Positions 1-12,488 of a stretch of 64,000 nucleotides of DNA are shown here, piece after piece; within the stretch, counting starts at the first letter, position 1, and each line of letters opens with the position of its first letter. The notes below the pieces were generated by a model. That model had not been told where the DNA came from. It saw only the letters and a list, made by a program, of their open reading frames with translations, and did not search any database. The stretch is from Costus lasius. Taxonomy: Eukaryota > Streptophyta > Magnoliopsida > Zingiberales > Costaceae. The stretch is taken from contig CM050453.2 in NCBI GenBank assembly GCA_027563935.2, forward strand, positions 60,992,018 to 61,056,017. The letters run 5' to 3'. Both the position numbers and the translations under genes were made by a program.

Positions 1-2220
1 CGAAAATGGCAAGGAGATATTTATAATGAAAACCTAATTTATTCATGATGATTCTTGTTAACTAAGGGTTTGATTTAAGTTGGAAATTTTATCATGCTAA
101 CAATGGAATTAAGATGTATTTTTGTGAAAACCGAAATTTGGCAAATGGGTGTATATTTTGAAAACCGAAATTTTGATGATTTTATTTATGAAATCCGAAA
201 GTTAGCAACATGAAAATTAAGGTATTCTTTTATGGAATTTAGGAGGTTTTAAATCAATGATTTTGAGCATGAGATTGATGTTAACTAAGGTTTAAAATTT
301 AGTAAATAATATGTTATGTTAACCGTGGATCACATGTAGTAATTAATATGAATACATGATTTTTATGTCAATTTTTGGATGCTTGTTAAATGCAAATCAT
401 GAATATTCCTTTATGTGTATTTATGGATTGTTTGATAAATTGTGGTAATTTGTATGTATTACATTTTATGTTGATTTTATGATGAATGCTTGTTGTAATT
501 TTATGTTTCTTTATGAGTGTAGCATGTACCCTTGTTTGAGAAGAATTGGGTGATAACATAGCAAGATTACACTGAACTAATCAGCATGAAATATAAGGAC
601 TACACTATGTGATCTTCATTATGTGATTCTTTGATAATTATGTGGGGTTGTGTTTTTGGAAAATTATGTGGTCATGTGATGGTTAGGACTAAGGCTAGGT
701 GTGACTATGAACTCAAAGGGATAGTTCTTATGTGATATGTGAAGGGTTTGAGTTTCAGCCCTGTACTGTGATATGTGAGGGGGTTGATGTTCAACCTGCC
801 TATTATGATTATTGTGATGGGGGCTGAAATTCAGCCTGTCCGATGTGATTTTGTGATGGCTATCCTAGAGTCAAGTTGACACTTAGGAGTCCACCATTGT
901 GAAATATGTCCATCTATGTGAAATTATGAAATAAGATATGTGTGTTGTCCAGTAGGAACCTTTTGGGAGAACGGGTTTTGACCCAAAGTGCCATGTCTTG
1001 GTCAGACAGGGGCCACCTCTTGATGTCATTACTCTTTTATGTGTTGGGAATGATATAAGACCCAAAGTGCCATGTCTTGGTCAGACAGGGGCCACCTCTT
1101 GATGTCATCATTCTCGTTTTATGTTATGGCGTGATAGACCAGCGTGCCACGTCGTGACCTGACGGGGGCCACCTCCTGATTCTATTCTCGTTTTATGTTA
1201 TGGCGTGATAGACCAGCGTGCCACGTCGTGACCTGACGGGGGCCACCTCCTGATTCTATTCTCGTTTTATGTTATGGCGTGATAGACCAGCGTGCCACGT
1301 CGTGACCTGACGGGGGCCACCTCCTGATTCTATTCACTGTCCATGTTATGTGTTGCACGAGATTTTGCAGCTCCCAGTGCTTTGGCCAAGCCGGGTTAGA
1401 CCATATTGGTCACTTTGTGAATATGCTGGACAACTAGGTTAATTAAGTATGGTGTGTTTAGTTGGTTTAGATTATGTGTGTTCGGTTGGTTTAGAGTATA
1501 ACTCTAGAACCTGAGGTTATTATATGTTGGTGTGTATATTTTTGGCTGCTTATATGACTTTTGCATCGAATTTGTTATTATGTGTTGACATGATATCCTG
1601 TTAAAGATTTTTAAAATAATCTGCATATGTTTTTGAGAGTATGTTATGGATGGTCAATTAGACTATCCACTCACTGGGCTGTGTAGCTCACCCCTCACTA
1701 TTTTCAGGTGTAGAGCAGGGGCGCAGTTAGCATTATAGGGATGTTGTGAATTATGCTTAATGTATTTATGCTTATGATGCCGGTTGTGGCTAAACTCTAT
1801 GAATTATGTGAACCATGTGATGTGAACTACGTGAACTTGTGATGCCAGATTGTGGCGTTTTACGAGTCTGATTTTTGTGTCACCGCGGGCTTTGGCCTGG
1901 TTTCGGTGTTTGGTATTGGTTTATAAAATCGATTTTGTGGATTTGTTTTGAAATTGAAGTTGATGTGTATTTTTGCAATCGGTTTTGAGATAACTGTAAC
2001 GTGCATATGTCTAGTGCACGTATTGCGTGGTGGCAGGTACCTTTATGTGATTTATGAGATTTGTGATTCGAAGATTTTATGTGTTTGGAGTTTTGAAAAT
2101 TTTCAGATCGTGTTTTTCTTGAACTCGGTTTTACCTAGCATTTGATCGATCTTATATGAAACATCCTATTACTTTTGCGATTGTGTTATTTGCTTGGGGT
2201 TAAGTATGTGGGATGTTTCA
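1..2220 (+). repeat. G1 5' LTR, 3' two-thirds
   Basis: Colinear with 7992-10211. By eye I find two substitutions: near 1745 (T here, C at the matching 3' LTR position) and in the terminus (TGTTTCA here, TGTTACA at 10205-10211). This points to a very recent insertion. The LTR holds a short tandem array and a 65-residue ORF at 1948-2145 that is repeated unchanged in the 3' LTR; I treat that ORF as fortuitous. Apart from these I see no gene here. Confidence 0.93.
978..1332 (+). repeat. Tandem array in G1 5' LTR (three 74-bp units plus two diverged units)
   Basis: Three near-perfect 74-bp units start at 1111, 1185 and 1259. Each holds a conserved core ending in GGGGGCCACCTCCTGA. Two more diverged units with core CAGGGGCCACCTCTTGATG lie at about 978-1110. 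The same array is at 8969-9323 in the 3' LTR. The related G3 LTR has only diverged single units (about 53835-53985), so copy number has changed within the family. Confidence 0.9.
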
Positions 2221-2223
2221 GAA

Positions 2224-2234
2224 TGGTATCAGAG
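2224..2234 (+). other. G1 primer-binding site
   Basis: TGGTATCAGAG lies three bases after the LTR end and is complementary to the 3' end of plant initiator tRNA-Met. It is where minus-strand DNA synthesis would be primed. The match stops after 11 bases (the next bases are GA instead of C). Confidence 0.88.
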
Positions 2235-2362
2235 GAGTTGGCTAGCTAAAACTTAGTTTGGGGAAAACATGTTTGTGTATTGCTAGACACCTAATAGGTT
2301 TATGATTGTTTTCCTGACTATGATATGTGTGTGACTATGATATGTGTGTGTAGGAATTTAAG

Positions 2363-5300
2363 ATGGTGCGAACCAGAGGTAATGCTAGTGATGAGGGCGA
2401 GCAGACCCCGAATCTCACTAGGACTATTGAGGCTTTGACTGGCATGGTACAGCAACAAGGTGCCATGATTGAGAGGCAAGCTCAGATGCTGCAGCAGCAG
2501 CAGACTCGGCATCAAGAGGCGCAACAGCAGCTTTTGCAGCAGCTGACTCAGGAGAGACCCCAGACTACTACTAGAGCAGTGGGGGATGACTCTCAGGAGG
2601 GCGCTCACAGGCGTTATGCCTCGTTAGTGAGTGAATTTCAGAAACTGGGTCCTAGCTCATTTTATGGGGGCTCAGAATCCAGTACTGCTGAGAACTGGCA
2701 GTTGGTCTTGGAAAAGATTTTCCAAGTTATGCGCTGCTCAGATGAGGATAAGCTATGTTTGTCCACCTATATGATGCGTGGCGACGCAGATGAGTGGTGG
2801 AAAGGAGTTGTGAGACTAGCAGCGGAAAGGCAGGAAACAGTGGATTGGCCTTACTTCCTATCTCAATTTAATGAGAAGTACTTCCCAGACAGCTTGGTGG
2901 AGGACCGAGAGGTGGCTTTTATTCATCTGGAGCAGGGTGATATGACAGTGGACCAGTATGAGCTACAGTTCACGAAATTAGGAAAGTATGCTCCTCATCT
3001 GATAAATACTGAAAAGAGGAGAGCTACCAAGTTTCTCAGAGGTCTCAGATGGGATATTAGGGAGCAGGTTGGTGCTCAGCACTTGGAGACCTATGTTGAG
3101 ACAGTTGGTCGAGCACGCACCATTGAGAGATACATAGCTGAGAGGAGTTCTCATGCTGCCGTGACAGTGATTCCTGCAGCTGAGGCGGCGGTTCCTCAGT
3201 ATGGCAGTGGCGGCAAGGGTAAGAAGTACCCTAGGCATAAAGATTATAAGAAGAGCAGGTATAAGCCTTACTCCTACAAGGCACCGCAGCAGTCCAGGGA
3301 TGCACCGCAGCAGTTCAGAGGTGCCAGGGATGTAAGAAACAGTAACACTGAGAACGGGACTTGCAGCTACTGTGGGCTCAGGGGACATCTAATGAAAGAT
3401 TGTCATAGGAAGAATGGCGTGTGCTTCAAATGTAAGAAACCTGGGCACATGGCCAGGGACTGCAAGGAGCCTGAGATGCAGCCTAGAGGCGCAGATAAGC
3501 CTACAGTCCAGACTAGAGTTTATGCTGTGGCTGAGAAGGATACACGAGCTTCCCGATCCGTTGTGGAAGGTACATTATTTGTATTTGATCAGTTAGCTCG
3601 CATTCTATTTGACCCTGGTGCAAATTTGTCTTTTGTCTCTGTTAAGTTTGCTGCATGTTTACCTGTTGTACCTAAGATGCTAGATTATGCTGTGTCTGTC
3701 AGTACTCCTTTAGGAAAGTCATTGTCTACAGACACTGTATGTGCTGATTGTGTAGTGCATGTAGAGGGTTATGAGTTTCTGGTAGACTTAATTCTCTTAG
3801 ACATGCAAGATTATGATGTCATCTTAGGAATGGACTGGTTGTCTTCGCATCATGCCTCGGTGGATTGCTTTGAGAAAGTAATCACTTTGAATATGCTTGA
3901 TGGGAATCGAATTTTTGTGAGAGGTCTAGTGTCAGACCAAGGACCACATGTGATATCTTTCCTGCAGGCCAGGAAGTTACTTGCTAGTGGGTGCAAGGGT
4001 TATCTTGCACATGTCAAGGTGCAGGATGATTCTAATTCTGATCTAACTCAGATGGCAGTGGTGAAAGAGTTTCCTGATGTATTCTCTGAGGAATTTTCAG
4101 GTTTACCACCAGTTAGAGAAGTGGAGTTTGGCATTGAGTTGGTGCCGGGTACGGCACCCATCTCCAGAGCTCCTTATCGTATGGCTACTTCAGAGTTGGC
4201 CGAGCTTAAGAAGCAACTGGAAGAGTTGCTGGAAAAAGGGTACATCCGGCCTAGTGTTTCTCCCTGGGGAGCGCCAGTGTTGTTTGTGAAGAAGAAGGAT
4301 GGAACCCTGAGGATGTGTATAGACTACAGGCAGTTGAATCAAGTGACCATTAAGAATAAGTATCCCCTTCCCAGAATTGATGATCTGTTTGATCAGTTAC
4401 AGGGAGCTACAGTGTTCTCTAAGATTGATCTGAGATCAGGGTATTATCAGCTTAGAGTCAAGGATGAGGATATATTTAAGACTGCTTTCAGGACCAGGTA
4501 TGGGCATTTCGAATTTTTAGTTATGCCTTTTGGACTGACGAATGCACCTGCTGTCTTCATGGATTTGATGAACAGGGTATTCCATGAGTTGCTTGACTCT
4601 TGTGTAGTAGTCTTTATAGACGATATTTTGGTATACTCACGGACTACTTCAGATCATGTCAGGGATTTGCGCAAAGTGCTGGAGGTTCTGAGGAAGAAAC
4701 GGTTATATGCCAAGGCTAGTAAGTGTGAATTCTGGTTAGAGAAGATCAATTTTCTGGGACATGTGATTTCTGGTCAGGGAGTGTCTGTGGATCCTGTTAA
4801 AGTACAAGCTATCCTTGATTGGGGAAGACCTACTAGTGCTACTGAGATCAGGAGTTTTCTGGGTTTAGCAGGTTACTACCGGCGATTTGTTGAGGGATTC
4901 TCCAAGCTGGCGGGTCCTTTAACTAATTTGACCAGAAAGGAGGCCAAGTTTATTTGGGATGACAAGTGTGAAGAAAGCTTCCTGGAGCTGAAGAGAAGGT
5001 TGACTAGTACACCGATCCTCATTATTCCTAGTGATGGGGAAAGGTTTACTGTTTATACAGATGCTTCTGGCAAAGGGTTAGGTTGTGTCTTGATGCAGAG
5101 TGGTTCTGTGGTAGCCTATGCTTCGAGACAACTGAAGGAGTATGAATTGAACTACCCTACTCATGATTTAGAGTTGGCGGCCGTAGTCTTTGCTTTGAAG
5201 ATATGGCGTCACTATTTGTTGGGTCAAGAGTTTGATCTGTTCACTGATCACCAGAGTCTCAAGTATATCTTCACTCAGAAGGAGTTGAACATGAGACAGA

Positions 5301-6967
5301 GGAGATGGATGGAGTTGATCAAAGATTATGATTTCTCTATTCAGTATCAGGCTGGAAAGGCCAATGTAGTAGCGGATGCACTGAGCAGACATCCAGTTAC
5401 TTCAGTAGCTGCACTACGGGTCAGTGAGTGGCAGTTACTGCAGGAGTGCAGAGATCTCAGAATCAGCGTTTCTCCTAGAGTTCAGACTGGTTATGTGGCT
5501 TTTCTTAGAGTACAGTCTGCTTTGTTGCAGAAGATCAGAGATCAGCAGTCTGTGGATCCGAAATTAGTCCAGATCAGGGATAGTCTGATTGATGGCGCAG
5601 TTCAGGACTTTAGTGTGTCTGATGATGGTATTCTTCGGTTTCGTGGAAGGGTATGTGTCCCTGAGGAACCGAGCTTGAGGAAAGAAATATTGGAGGACAG
5701 CCATAACTCCAAATATTCTCTACATCCTGGCGTGATTAAAATGTATCAGGACCTCAAGAAAAATTTTTGGTGGCCGGGTATAAAGAAAGAAGTGCTTGAT
5801 TTTGTCTCTAGGTGTTTGACTTGTCAGACTATAAAGGCCGAACACCAGAAACCTGGGGGTTTGTTGCAGTCTCTTCCTATTCCTGAGTGGAAGTGGGAAT
5901 GCATCAGTATGGATTTTGTGTGTGGTTTGCCCAGAACCAGATTGGGTCATGATGCTATTTGGGTGATTGTTGATAGACTTACTAAATCAGCCCATTTTCT
6001 CCCGATTAAGATGACTTATTCATTAGAGAGGCTGGCCAGATTGTACATTGATGAGATAGTCAGACTACATGGAGTGCCAGTTGACATTGTGTCTGATAGG
6101 GATTCTCGATTTCTGTCCAGATTTTGGAGGAGTTTACAGGAGGGTTTGGGTACTAAGTTGAGTTTTAGTACAGCATACCATCCTCAGTCTGATGGCCAGA
6201 CAGAGCGTACTATACAGACTCTAGAGGATTTGTTGAGAGCCTATGTGGTTGATTGGAGTTCTGAGTGGAACCGGGATCTATCTTTGATAGAATTCACTTA
6301 TAATAATAGTTTCCACTCCAGTATTCAGATGGCTCCTTATGAGGCCTTGTATGGGAGAAGGTGTAGGACTCCCTTGTGTTGGGAGGAAACTGGTGACAGG
6401 ATGATTTTGAGATCTGATGCAGTTCAGGAGACTACTGATAAGGTCAGAGAGATCCAGGATAAGCTGAAAATTGCTCGGGACAGACAGAAGAGTTATGCTG
6501 ATGACCGTCGTCGTCCTTTGGAGTTTATGGTAGGAGACCATGTGTTCTTGAAAGTGTCGCCTACTAAGGGTGTTATGAGATTTGGCAAAAAGGGCAAGTT
6601 GAGCCCTAGGTTTGTAGGCCCTTTTGATATTATTGAGAGAGTTGGTCCAGTAGCTTACCGTTTAGCTTTACCTCCTACTTTGGATCATGTACATAATGTA
6701 TTCCATGTCTCTGCTTTGAGGAAATATCATCCTGATCCATCTCATGTGTTGGAGTTGGAACCTCTTCAAGTTCAGAGTGATTTGACATTCGAGGAAAGAC
6801 CTCTCCGGATTGTGGATAGAAAAGATAAAGTTCTGAGGAACAAGACTATACCTTTAGTCAAGGTTATTTGGGGAAACCAGTCAGTTGAAGAAGCAACTTG
6901 GGAAACTGAAGCTGATATGAGGAAAAATTATGCTTACCTCTTTGATGATATGGATGCTGAGCTTTAG
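2363..6967 (+). CDS. gag-pol: G1 Gag-Pol polyprotein (Ty3/gypsy chromovirus), intact
   Basis: One uninterrupted 1534-residue frame encoding capsid and all enzymes for reverse transcription and integration. In order: Gln-rich, probably coiled-coil segment (about 30-75); retrotransposon Gag core (about 110-250, DADEWWKG); two CCHC zinc knuckles (first Cys at about 334 and 354); aspartic protease ([12 protein letters not shown]417); reverse transcriptase with FIDD at 751-754; RNase H (TDAS, D900); integrase with HHCC finger (H1114, C1151, C1154) and catalytic D1184, D1245, E1281 in D,D35E spacing; and a chromodomain-like tail ([18 protein letters not shown], about 1490-1530). The start is the first ATG after the primer-binding site and gives a Gag N-terminus shared with G3. 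The protease triplet is D-P-G instead of D-S/T-G, also in G3. No frameshift or stop separates gag from pol. Given the near-identical LTRs this is a good candidate for an active copy. Confidence 0.95.
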   Translation: MVRTRGNASDEGEQTPNLTRTIEALTGMVQQQGAMIERQAQMLQQQQTRHQEAQQQLLQQLTQERPQTTTRAVGDDSQEGAHRRYASLVSEFQKLGPSSFYGGSESSTAENWQLVLEKIFQVMRCSDEDKLCLSTYMMRGDADEWWKGVVRLAAERQETVDWPYFLSQFNEKYFPDSLVEDREVAFIHLEQGDMTVDQYELQFTKLGKYAPHLINTEKRRATKFLRGLRWDIREQVGAQHLETYVETVGRARTIERYIAERSSHAAVTVIPAAEAAVPQYGSGGKGKKYPRHKDYKKSRYKPYSYKAPQQSRDAPQQFRGARDVRNSNTENGTCSYCGLRGHLMKDCHRKNGVCFKCKKPGHMARDCKEPEMQPRGADKPTVQTRVYAVAEKDTRASRSVVEGTLFVFDQLARILFDPGANLSFVSVKFAACLPVVPKMLDYAVSVSTPLGKSLSTDTVCADCVVHVEGYEFLVDLILLDMQDYDVILGMDWLSSHHASVDCFEKVITLNMLDGNRIFVRGLVSDQGPHVISFLQARKLLASGCKGYLAHVKVQDDSNSDLTQMAVVKEFPDVFSEEFSGLPPVREVEFGIELVPGTAPISRAPYRMATSELAELKKQLEELLEKGYIRPSVSPWGAPVLFVKKKDGTLRMCIDYRQLNQVTIKNKYPLPRIDDLFDQLQGATVFSKIDLRSGYYQLRVKDEDIFKTAFRTRYGHFEFLVMPFGLTNAPAVFMDLMNRVFHELLDSCVVVFIDDILVYSRTTSDHVRDLRKVLEVLRKKRLYAKASKCEFWLEKINFLGHVISGQGVSVDPVKVQAILDWGRPTSATEIRSFLGLAGYYRRFVEGFSKLAGPLTNLTRKEAKFIWDDKCEESFLELKRRLTSTPILIIPSDGERFTVYTDASGKGLGCVLMQSGSVVAYASRQLKEYELNYPTHDLELAAVVFALKIWRHYLLGQEFDLFTDHQSLKYIFTQKELNMRQRRWMELIKDYDFSIQYQAGKANVVADALSRHPVTSVAALRVSEWQLLQECRDLRISVSPRVQTGYVAFLRVQSALLQKIRDQQSVDPKLVQIRDSLIDGAVQDFSVSDDGILRFRGRVCVPEEPSLRKEILEDSHNSKYSLHPGVIKMYQDLKKNFWWPGIKKEVLDFVSRCLTCQTIKAEHQKPGGLLQSLPIPEWKWECISMDFVCGLPRTRLGHDAIWVIVDRLTKSAHFLPIKMTYSLERLARLYIDEIVRLHGVPVDIVSDRDSRFLSRFWRSLQEGLGTKLSFSTAYHPQSDGQTERTIQTLEDLLRAYVVDWSSEWNRDLSLIEFTYNNSFHSSIQMAPYEALYGRRCRTPLCWEETGDRMILRSDAVQETTDKVREIQDKLKIARDRQKSYADDRRRPLEFMVGDHVFLKVSPTKGVMRFGKKGKLSPRFVGPFDIIERVGPVAYRLALPPTLDHVHNVFHVSALRKYHPDPSHVLELEPLQVQSDLTFEERPLRIVDRKDKVLRNKTIPLVKVIWGNQSVEEATWETEADMRKNYAYLFDDMDAEL

Positions 6968-6983
6968 AGGACTAAAGCTTTAT

Positions 6984-6996
6984 AAGGAGGGAGGAA
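6984..6996 (+). other. G1 polypurine tract
   Basis: AAGGAGGGAGGAA lies directly before the TGTAAG start of the 3' LTR and 16 bases after the gag-pol stop. It is the plus-strand primer. G3 has nearly the same tract at 58991-59003. Confidence 0.85.
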
Positions 6997-9900
6997 TGTA
7001 AGATCCAAGGATCTTAAGTTCTGGTAAGCATTAATTTTGATTTAAATAAAATTATTGACTGAGTTATTATTCCTGAGTATTGATTGTTAATTTATGATAA
7101 ATTAATTAGAGATTTTGGTTATCAATTTATAGTTAATTAACTGGTTTATTGATTGTTAATTGTAAATTAATTAGAGATTAATGGTGGTTAATCTATTTGA
7201 TTATTGATTGATAATTTAGAATAAATTAATTAGACCTTATTGGTTAATTAATTATACTCTATTGGATAATTAAATCCTTATTGGATGTTAGTTAAATCCT
7301 TAATGGATTTTCGTTAAGTGATTGGTTAATGGTTAAGTTAATTAAATAATTAGTTAATTATGAGATATTGGGTTATTGGGTTTAAATTTGAATTAGTGGA
7401 ATATAAGAGGTAATTAAGTTCTAATCGGATTAACCATAATTTGAATTATGGTTAACGGGTTAAAGAACATGAAAACCGAAATTGTAAAAGGGAATTTCGG
7501 CTAGGGAAGTTTGTTTTGGCGAAATTCTAGCTTGGAAGAACCCTAGGCGACGGCTTGAAGGGAGAAGGCGATTCTTGGAAGCTTGGAGGCGATTTTTTTC
7601 TTCCTTTTGGCGAAATTCTTTGAGGTGAAACTTCCTTGGTGAATTCTTGAAGATTCCTTGGGTGACTTAGGGGCTTTAGGCGATTTTGTTGTGGAGTTTT
7701 CTTCCTTGTGTTCACGGTTTAAGAGGTGAGTGGAGTGTTTTTTTGATTTCTAGTAATTTGGTTGTATTAATTGATGCATGAGATTGATTAGAAATTTGAT
7801 CATGCTAAATCGAAATTCAAGATTTCACCATGTTAAATACCGAATTTAAGATCTTCTTATTTTGATGAAAAACCGAATTTTTTTTACAATGGTAGAACTT
7901 CTTATTTTGATGAAAAACCGAATTTATGCAAAGGTATATATATAACATGAAAAACCGAAAGTTTAATGGATGTATATCTCATGTGAAGAATCGAAAATGG
8001 CAAGGAGATATTTATAATGAAAACCTAATTTATTCATGATGATTCTTGTTAACTAAGGGTTTGATTTAAGTTGGAAATTTTATCATGCTAACAATGGAAT
8101 TAAGATGTATTTTTGTGAAAACCGAAATTTGGCAAATGGGTGTATATTTTGAAAACCGAAATTTTGATGATTTTATTTATGAAATCCGAAAGTTAGCAAC
8201 ATGAAAATTAAGGTATTCTTTTATGGAATTTAGGAGGTTTTAAATCAATGATTTTGAGCATGAGATTGATGTTAACTAAGGTTTAAAATTTAGTAAATAA
8301 TATGTTATGTTAACCGTGGATCACATGTAGTAATTAATATGAATACATGATTTTTATGTCAATTTTTGGATGCTTGTTAAATGCAAATCATGAATATTCC
8401 TTTATGTGTATTTATGGATTGTTTGATAAATTGTGGTAATTTGTATGTATTACATTTTATGTTGATTTTATGATGAATGCTTGTTGTAATTTTATGTTTC
8501 TTTATGAGTGTAGCATGTACCCTTGTTTGAGAAGAATTGGGTGATAACATAGCAAGATTACACTGAACTAATCAGCATGAAATATAAGGACTACACTATG
8601 TGATCTTCATTATGTGATTCTTTGATAATTATGTGGGGTTGTGTTTTTGGAAAATTATGTGGTCATGTGATGGTTAGGACTAAGGCTAGGTGTGACTATG
8701 AACTCAAAGGGATAGTTCTTATGTGATATGTGAAGGGTTTGAGTTTCAGCCCTGTACTGTGATATGTGAGGGGGTTGATGTTCAACCTGCCTATTATGAT
8801 TATTGTGATGGGGGCTGAAATTCAGCCTGTCCGATGTGATTTTGTGATGGCTATCCTAGAGTCAAGTTGACACTTAGGAGTCCACCATTGTGAAATATGT
8901 CCATCTATGTGAAATTATGAAATAAGATATGTGTGTTGTCCAGTAGGAACCTTTTGGGAGAACGGGTTTTGACCCAAAGTGCCATGTCTTGGTCAGACAG
9001 GGGCCACCTCTTGATGTCATTACTCTTTTATGTGTTGGGAATGATATAAGACCCAAAGTGCCATGTCTTGGTCAGACAGGGGCCACCTCTTGATGTCATC
9101 ATTCTCGTTTTATGTTATGGCGTGATAGACCAGCGTGCCACGTCGTGACCTGACGGGGGCCACCTCCTGATTCTATTCTCGTTTTATGTTATGGCGTGAT
9201 AGACCAGCGTGCCACGTCGTGACCTGACGGGGGCCACCTCCTGATTCTATTCTCGTTTTATGTTATGGCGTGATAGACCAGCGTGCCACGTCGTGACCTG
9301 ACGGGGGCCACCTCCTGATTCTATTCACTGTCCATGTTATGTGTTGCACGAGATTTTGCAGCTCCCAGTGCTTTGGCCAAGCCGGGTTAGACCATATTGG
9401 TCACTTTGTGAATATGCTGGACAACTAGGTTAATTAAGTATGGTGTGTTTAGTTGGTTTAGATTATGTGTGTTCGGTTGGTTTAGAGTATAACTCTAGAA
9501 CCTGAGGTTATTATATGTTGGTGTGTATATTTTTGGCTGCTTATATGACTTTTGCATCGAATTTGTTATTATGTGTTGACATGATATCCTGTTAAAGATT
9601 TTTAAAATAATCTGCATATGTTTTTGAGAGTATGTTATGGATGGTCAATTAGACTATCCACTCACTGGGCTGTGTAGCTCACCCCTCACTATTTTCAGGT
9701 GTAGAGCAGGGGCGCAGTTAGCATTATAGGGATGCTGTGAATTATGCTTAATGTATTTATGCTTATGATGCCGGTTGTGGCTAAACTCTATGAATTATGT
9801 GAACCATGTGATGTGAACTACGTGAACTTGTGATGCCAGATTGTGGCGTTTTACGAGTCTGATTTTTGTGTCACCGCGGGCTTTGGCCTGGTTTCGGTGT

Positions 9901-10211
9901 TTGGTATTGGTTTATAAAATCGATTTTGTGGATTTGTTTTGAAATTGAAGTTGATGTGTATTTTTGCAATCGGTTTTGAGATAACTGTAACGTGCATATG
10001 TCTAGTGCACGTATTGCGTGGTGGCAGGTACCTTTATGTGATTTATGAGATTTGTGATTCGAAGATTTTATGTGTTTGGAGTTTTGAAAATTTTCAGATC
10101 GTGTTTTTCTTGAACTCGGTTTTACCTAGCATTTGATCGATCTTATATGAAACATCCTATTACTTTTGCGATTGTGTTATTTGCTTGGGGTTAAGTATGT
10201 GGGATGTTACA
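6997..10211 (+). repeat. G1 3' LTR, complete
   Basis: 3215 bp, from TGTAAGATCC to GGGATGTTACA (TG...CA). The first part (about 7020-7400) is AT-rich with repeated ATTAATTAG-type words and probably belongs to U3. A 28-bp direct repeat starts at 7853 and 7898. The 74-bp array is at 8969-9323. A 60-residue antisense ORF (8874-9056) recurs in both LTRs and is a by-product of the array. No gene seen. Confidence 0.95.
8969..9323 (+). repeat. Tandem array in G1 3' LTR
   Basis: The counterpart of 978-1332: three 74-bp units starting at 9102, 9176 and 9250, preceded by two diverged units. The copy number is the same in both LTRs, as expected when both came from one reverse-transcription event. Confidence 0.9.
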
Positions 10212-12332
10212 CCTGAGGTCAAGCTTGGAAAACCATTTGGATCCTACTAACATATCTAGCATGTCATCAAGTCTAGGTATGGGAAACCTATACTTGATAG
10301 TAATCTTGTTGATAGCTCTGCAATCTATACACATGCGCCAGCTGCCATCCTTCTTTGGGGTAAGAAGGGCTGGGACGGCGCAGGGACTTAGGCTTTCCCT
10401 TATGTAACCTTTGCACAATAAATCATCTACTTGTCTTTTGAGCTCCTCATGTTCGGTAGGGTTCATCCTATAGTGGGGTAGGTTGGGAAGAGAGGATCCA
10501 GGTACTAGGTCTATGGCATGTTGTATATCCCTAAGGGGTGGCAGTCCTTCAGGGAGGTCCTCTGGAGTGAGCTCACTAAATTCTTGGAGCAAGGATTCTA
10601 CTTCTGGGGAAGGCTTCTCCTCTACTTCAGGGTTGATTTCTTTGATGACTAAGGTATATAGGGGTTGATCTTCTATAATTTCCTTAGTGAAGGTTTGAGG
10701 CCTTATAAGTTGAATGGTAGGCTGGACTTTCTTGGGTTCCTCTATCTTACCCTTACTAGTTGTGGCTCTAAGTTCTTTGGGAAGAGAGGGTTTTAGCCTA
10801 ATCTTTTGATCCTTATGGGTAAAGACATAGGTATTGGTCCGACCGTAGTGGACAACATCCATGTCATATAACCAAGGGCGTCCTAAGAGGATTTGGGCTA
10901 CATCCATAGTAAGGACGTCACACCAGACCTTGTCTTCATATGTACCAAACTGGATAGGTACGAGGCACCTATGGGTCACAGGGATACTGGTTTGATTAAC
11001 CCAGGAAATGTTGTAAGGGCTAGGTCGGGGTTCCATTTTGAGGTTCAGTTTTGTAGCAGCTATGTGGGAGACAGCATTGAGGCTGCTTCCACCATCAATG
11101 ACCACCTTGCACATGTGACCATGGCATTTGGTGTAGGTGTGGAAGATACTGGTCCGGCGCCAGTCCTCAGTGGGGGTAGGTTTGACAAGGGTACATCTAA
11201 CTACCCCTAAGGTGTTGAAGATGTCATCACTACTATCATAGTCGTTGATTTCAATTTCTTGATCAGGGTCTTCCTCAAAGGTGGGCTCAGGGTCTATGTT
11301 TTCCTCAGTTAAAACCATGACCTTCTTAGGGCAATCTTTTGCAAGATGTCCCTTCTGCCTACAGCCATAACAAGTAGGGATGGAGCTGTCTGTAGGTTGA
11401 GCAGTTCTTGGTTTTGGGTTTGAGCTAGAAGGCAAGTGCATAGGAGCTAGCCTATAGATGGGTCGGGGAGGGAGAGTCTCCTTCCTATTCTTAAGTTCTT
11501 GTTCAACCTCTATGGCCCTTTGATAGGCTATCTCCGGGGTATCTATTTGGAAATAGGTCAAGGCCCTCTTAATGTCAGGTCTAAGTCCATTCTTGAACCG
11601 ACTTAGAATCATGCCTTGGTCTTCCTTGACTTCACACCTAATGAGGAGCTCTTCTAGCTTGTTTTGATAGGCTTCTACAGTAGAGGAGCCTTGAGTGTGA
11701 CTTCCAAGTTCATCCTTAAGCTTTTGCATGAAACCAGGTGGGACATACTTTTGCCTAAGTAGGTATTTCATTTCATCCCAAGACTCAACGGGTGGCTTAC
11801 CATCCCTTTCTATAGTTCTCTCGACATGGGTCCAATAGAGTCTAGCGGGTCCTTCTAATAAGCACTTGGTGAACCTGACTTTACTTTCATTGTGCATAAA
11901 GCTATAATCAAAGTATTGATCTAGCTTTGTGGTCCAATCTAGGAATTCCTTGGGGTTAACAGACCCACCAAAAGTAGGGGGGTTGATCTTGATGGCACGT
12001 TGCACATCATATTCTCTAGGTCTATGATAGGGAGTTTGTTGGGCATAAGGCCCTTCCCATTCGGTTTGAACATGATTGACCCTAGGGGTTTGAGAAGGAG
12101 GTCCTAGATTATTTGGTTCCCTTGTGTGGGATCCACTATTAGGTCGGCTAGTGTTTTGGGGATCCACCTTAGAGTTAGACTCTAGGGTATTAAGCCTATT
12201 GTCTATGACACTTATGGAGTGTTGAAGGGATGCTAGGGTTTCTTTAAGGGAGGCCATATCGATTGAAAGGGCACTCACCTCATGGTCAATAGCTTGATTA
12301 AGACCATAGGGGGCACCGGATCTAGTAGCCAT
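10212..12332 (-). CDS. gag-pol: G2 Gag-Pol polyprotein, N-terminal 707 residues (truncated by G1)
   Basis: Open frame from ATG at 12332 to the G1 boundary. The N-terminus has a heptad-like segment (about 10-60), then a Gag core (about 135-300, NPKEFLDWTTKLDQYFDY, KVRFTKCLLEGPARLYW), one CCHC knuckle (CYGCRQKGHLAKDC, C321), protease with D-G-G-S (D413), and the start of RT (KKDGSWRMCIDCRAINK, then FSKLDLR) where G1 interrupts. The catalytic YxDD motif, RNase H and integrase are absent from the window. A 731-residue frame starting further upstream also exists, but the ATG chosen here is followed by the Gag-like start MATRSG and lies just inside the primer-binding site. There is no internal stop before the insertion. 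The Gag core is clearly related to that of the TR-GAG element at 36522. CYR is often DYR in this family; here it reads DCR. Confidence 0.88.
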
Positions 12333-12473
12333 TTTCGAAATGAGTAAGGTTTTGAAAATAGACCCTAAGGTGATATAGCTAATCAAATTCTTTCAAGCAC
12401 CTAGGTCCAAAAATCGCCTTAGTAGTAGGAAAATAAAGTTTTGGTCTTGTAAAATCCTACTCTAAGAGCCTAA

Positions 12474-12485
12474 GCTCTGATACCA
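12474..12485 (-). other. G2 primer-binding site
   Basis: On the minus strand TGGTATCAGAGC, a full 12-base match to the initiator tRNA-Met type, three bases inside the LTR end at 12489. It lies about 140 bases upstream of the gag ATG and fixes the inner LTR boundary. Confidence 0.85.
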
Positions 12486-12488
12486 AGA

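Larger units (their letters stand above)
1..10211 (+). mobile_element. G1: Ty3/gypsy chromovirus (Tekay/Del-like), 5' LTR truncated by window edge
   Basis: Autonomous-looking LTR retrotransposon. Order: partial 5' LTR (1-2220), tRNA-Met-type primer-binding site (2224-2234), gag-pol ORF (2363-6967), polypurine tract (6984-6996), 3' LTR (6997-10211). Position 1 corresponds to 7992 of the 3' LTR, so about 995 bp of the 5' LTR lie outside the window; full length would be about 11.2 kb. The element sits in the reverse-transcriptase frame of G2, which resumes at 10212. The right flank is CCTGA; the matching duplicate would be left of the window. Lineage is inferred from the RT and from the C-terminal chromodomain-like tail. 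Confidence 0.95.

Noticed and set aside
883..1065. 60-residue antisense ORF, repeated at 8874-9056
   Set aside because: It overlaps the LTR tandem array and is duplicated only with the LTR.
1111..1332. CRISPR-like array of direct repeats
   Set aside because: Units are contiguous with no unique spacers, within a plant LTR, and repeated in the other LTR.
10204..10407. Plus-strand ORFs at 10204-11210
   Set aside because: Antisense shadows of the G2 polyprotein, which has clear Gag, knuckle, protease and RT motifs on the minus strand.
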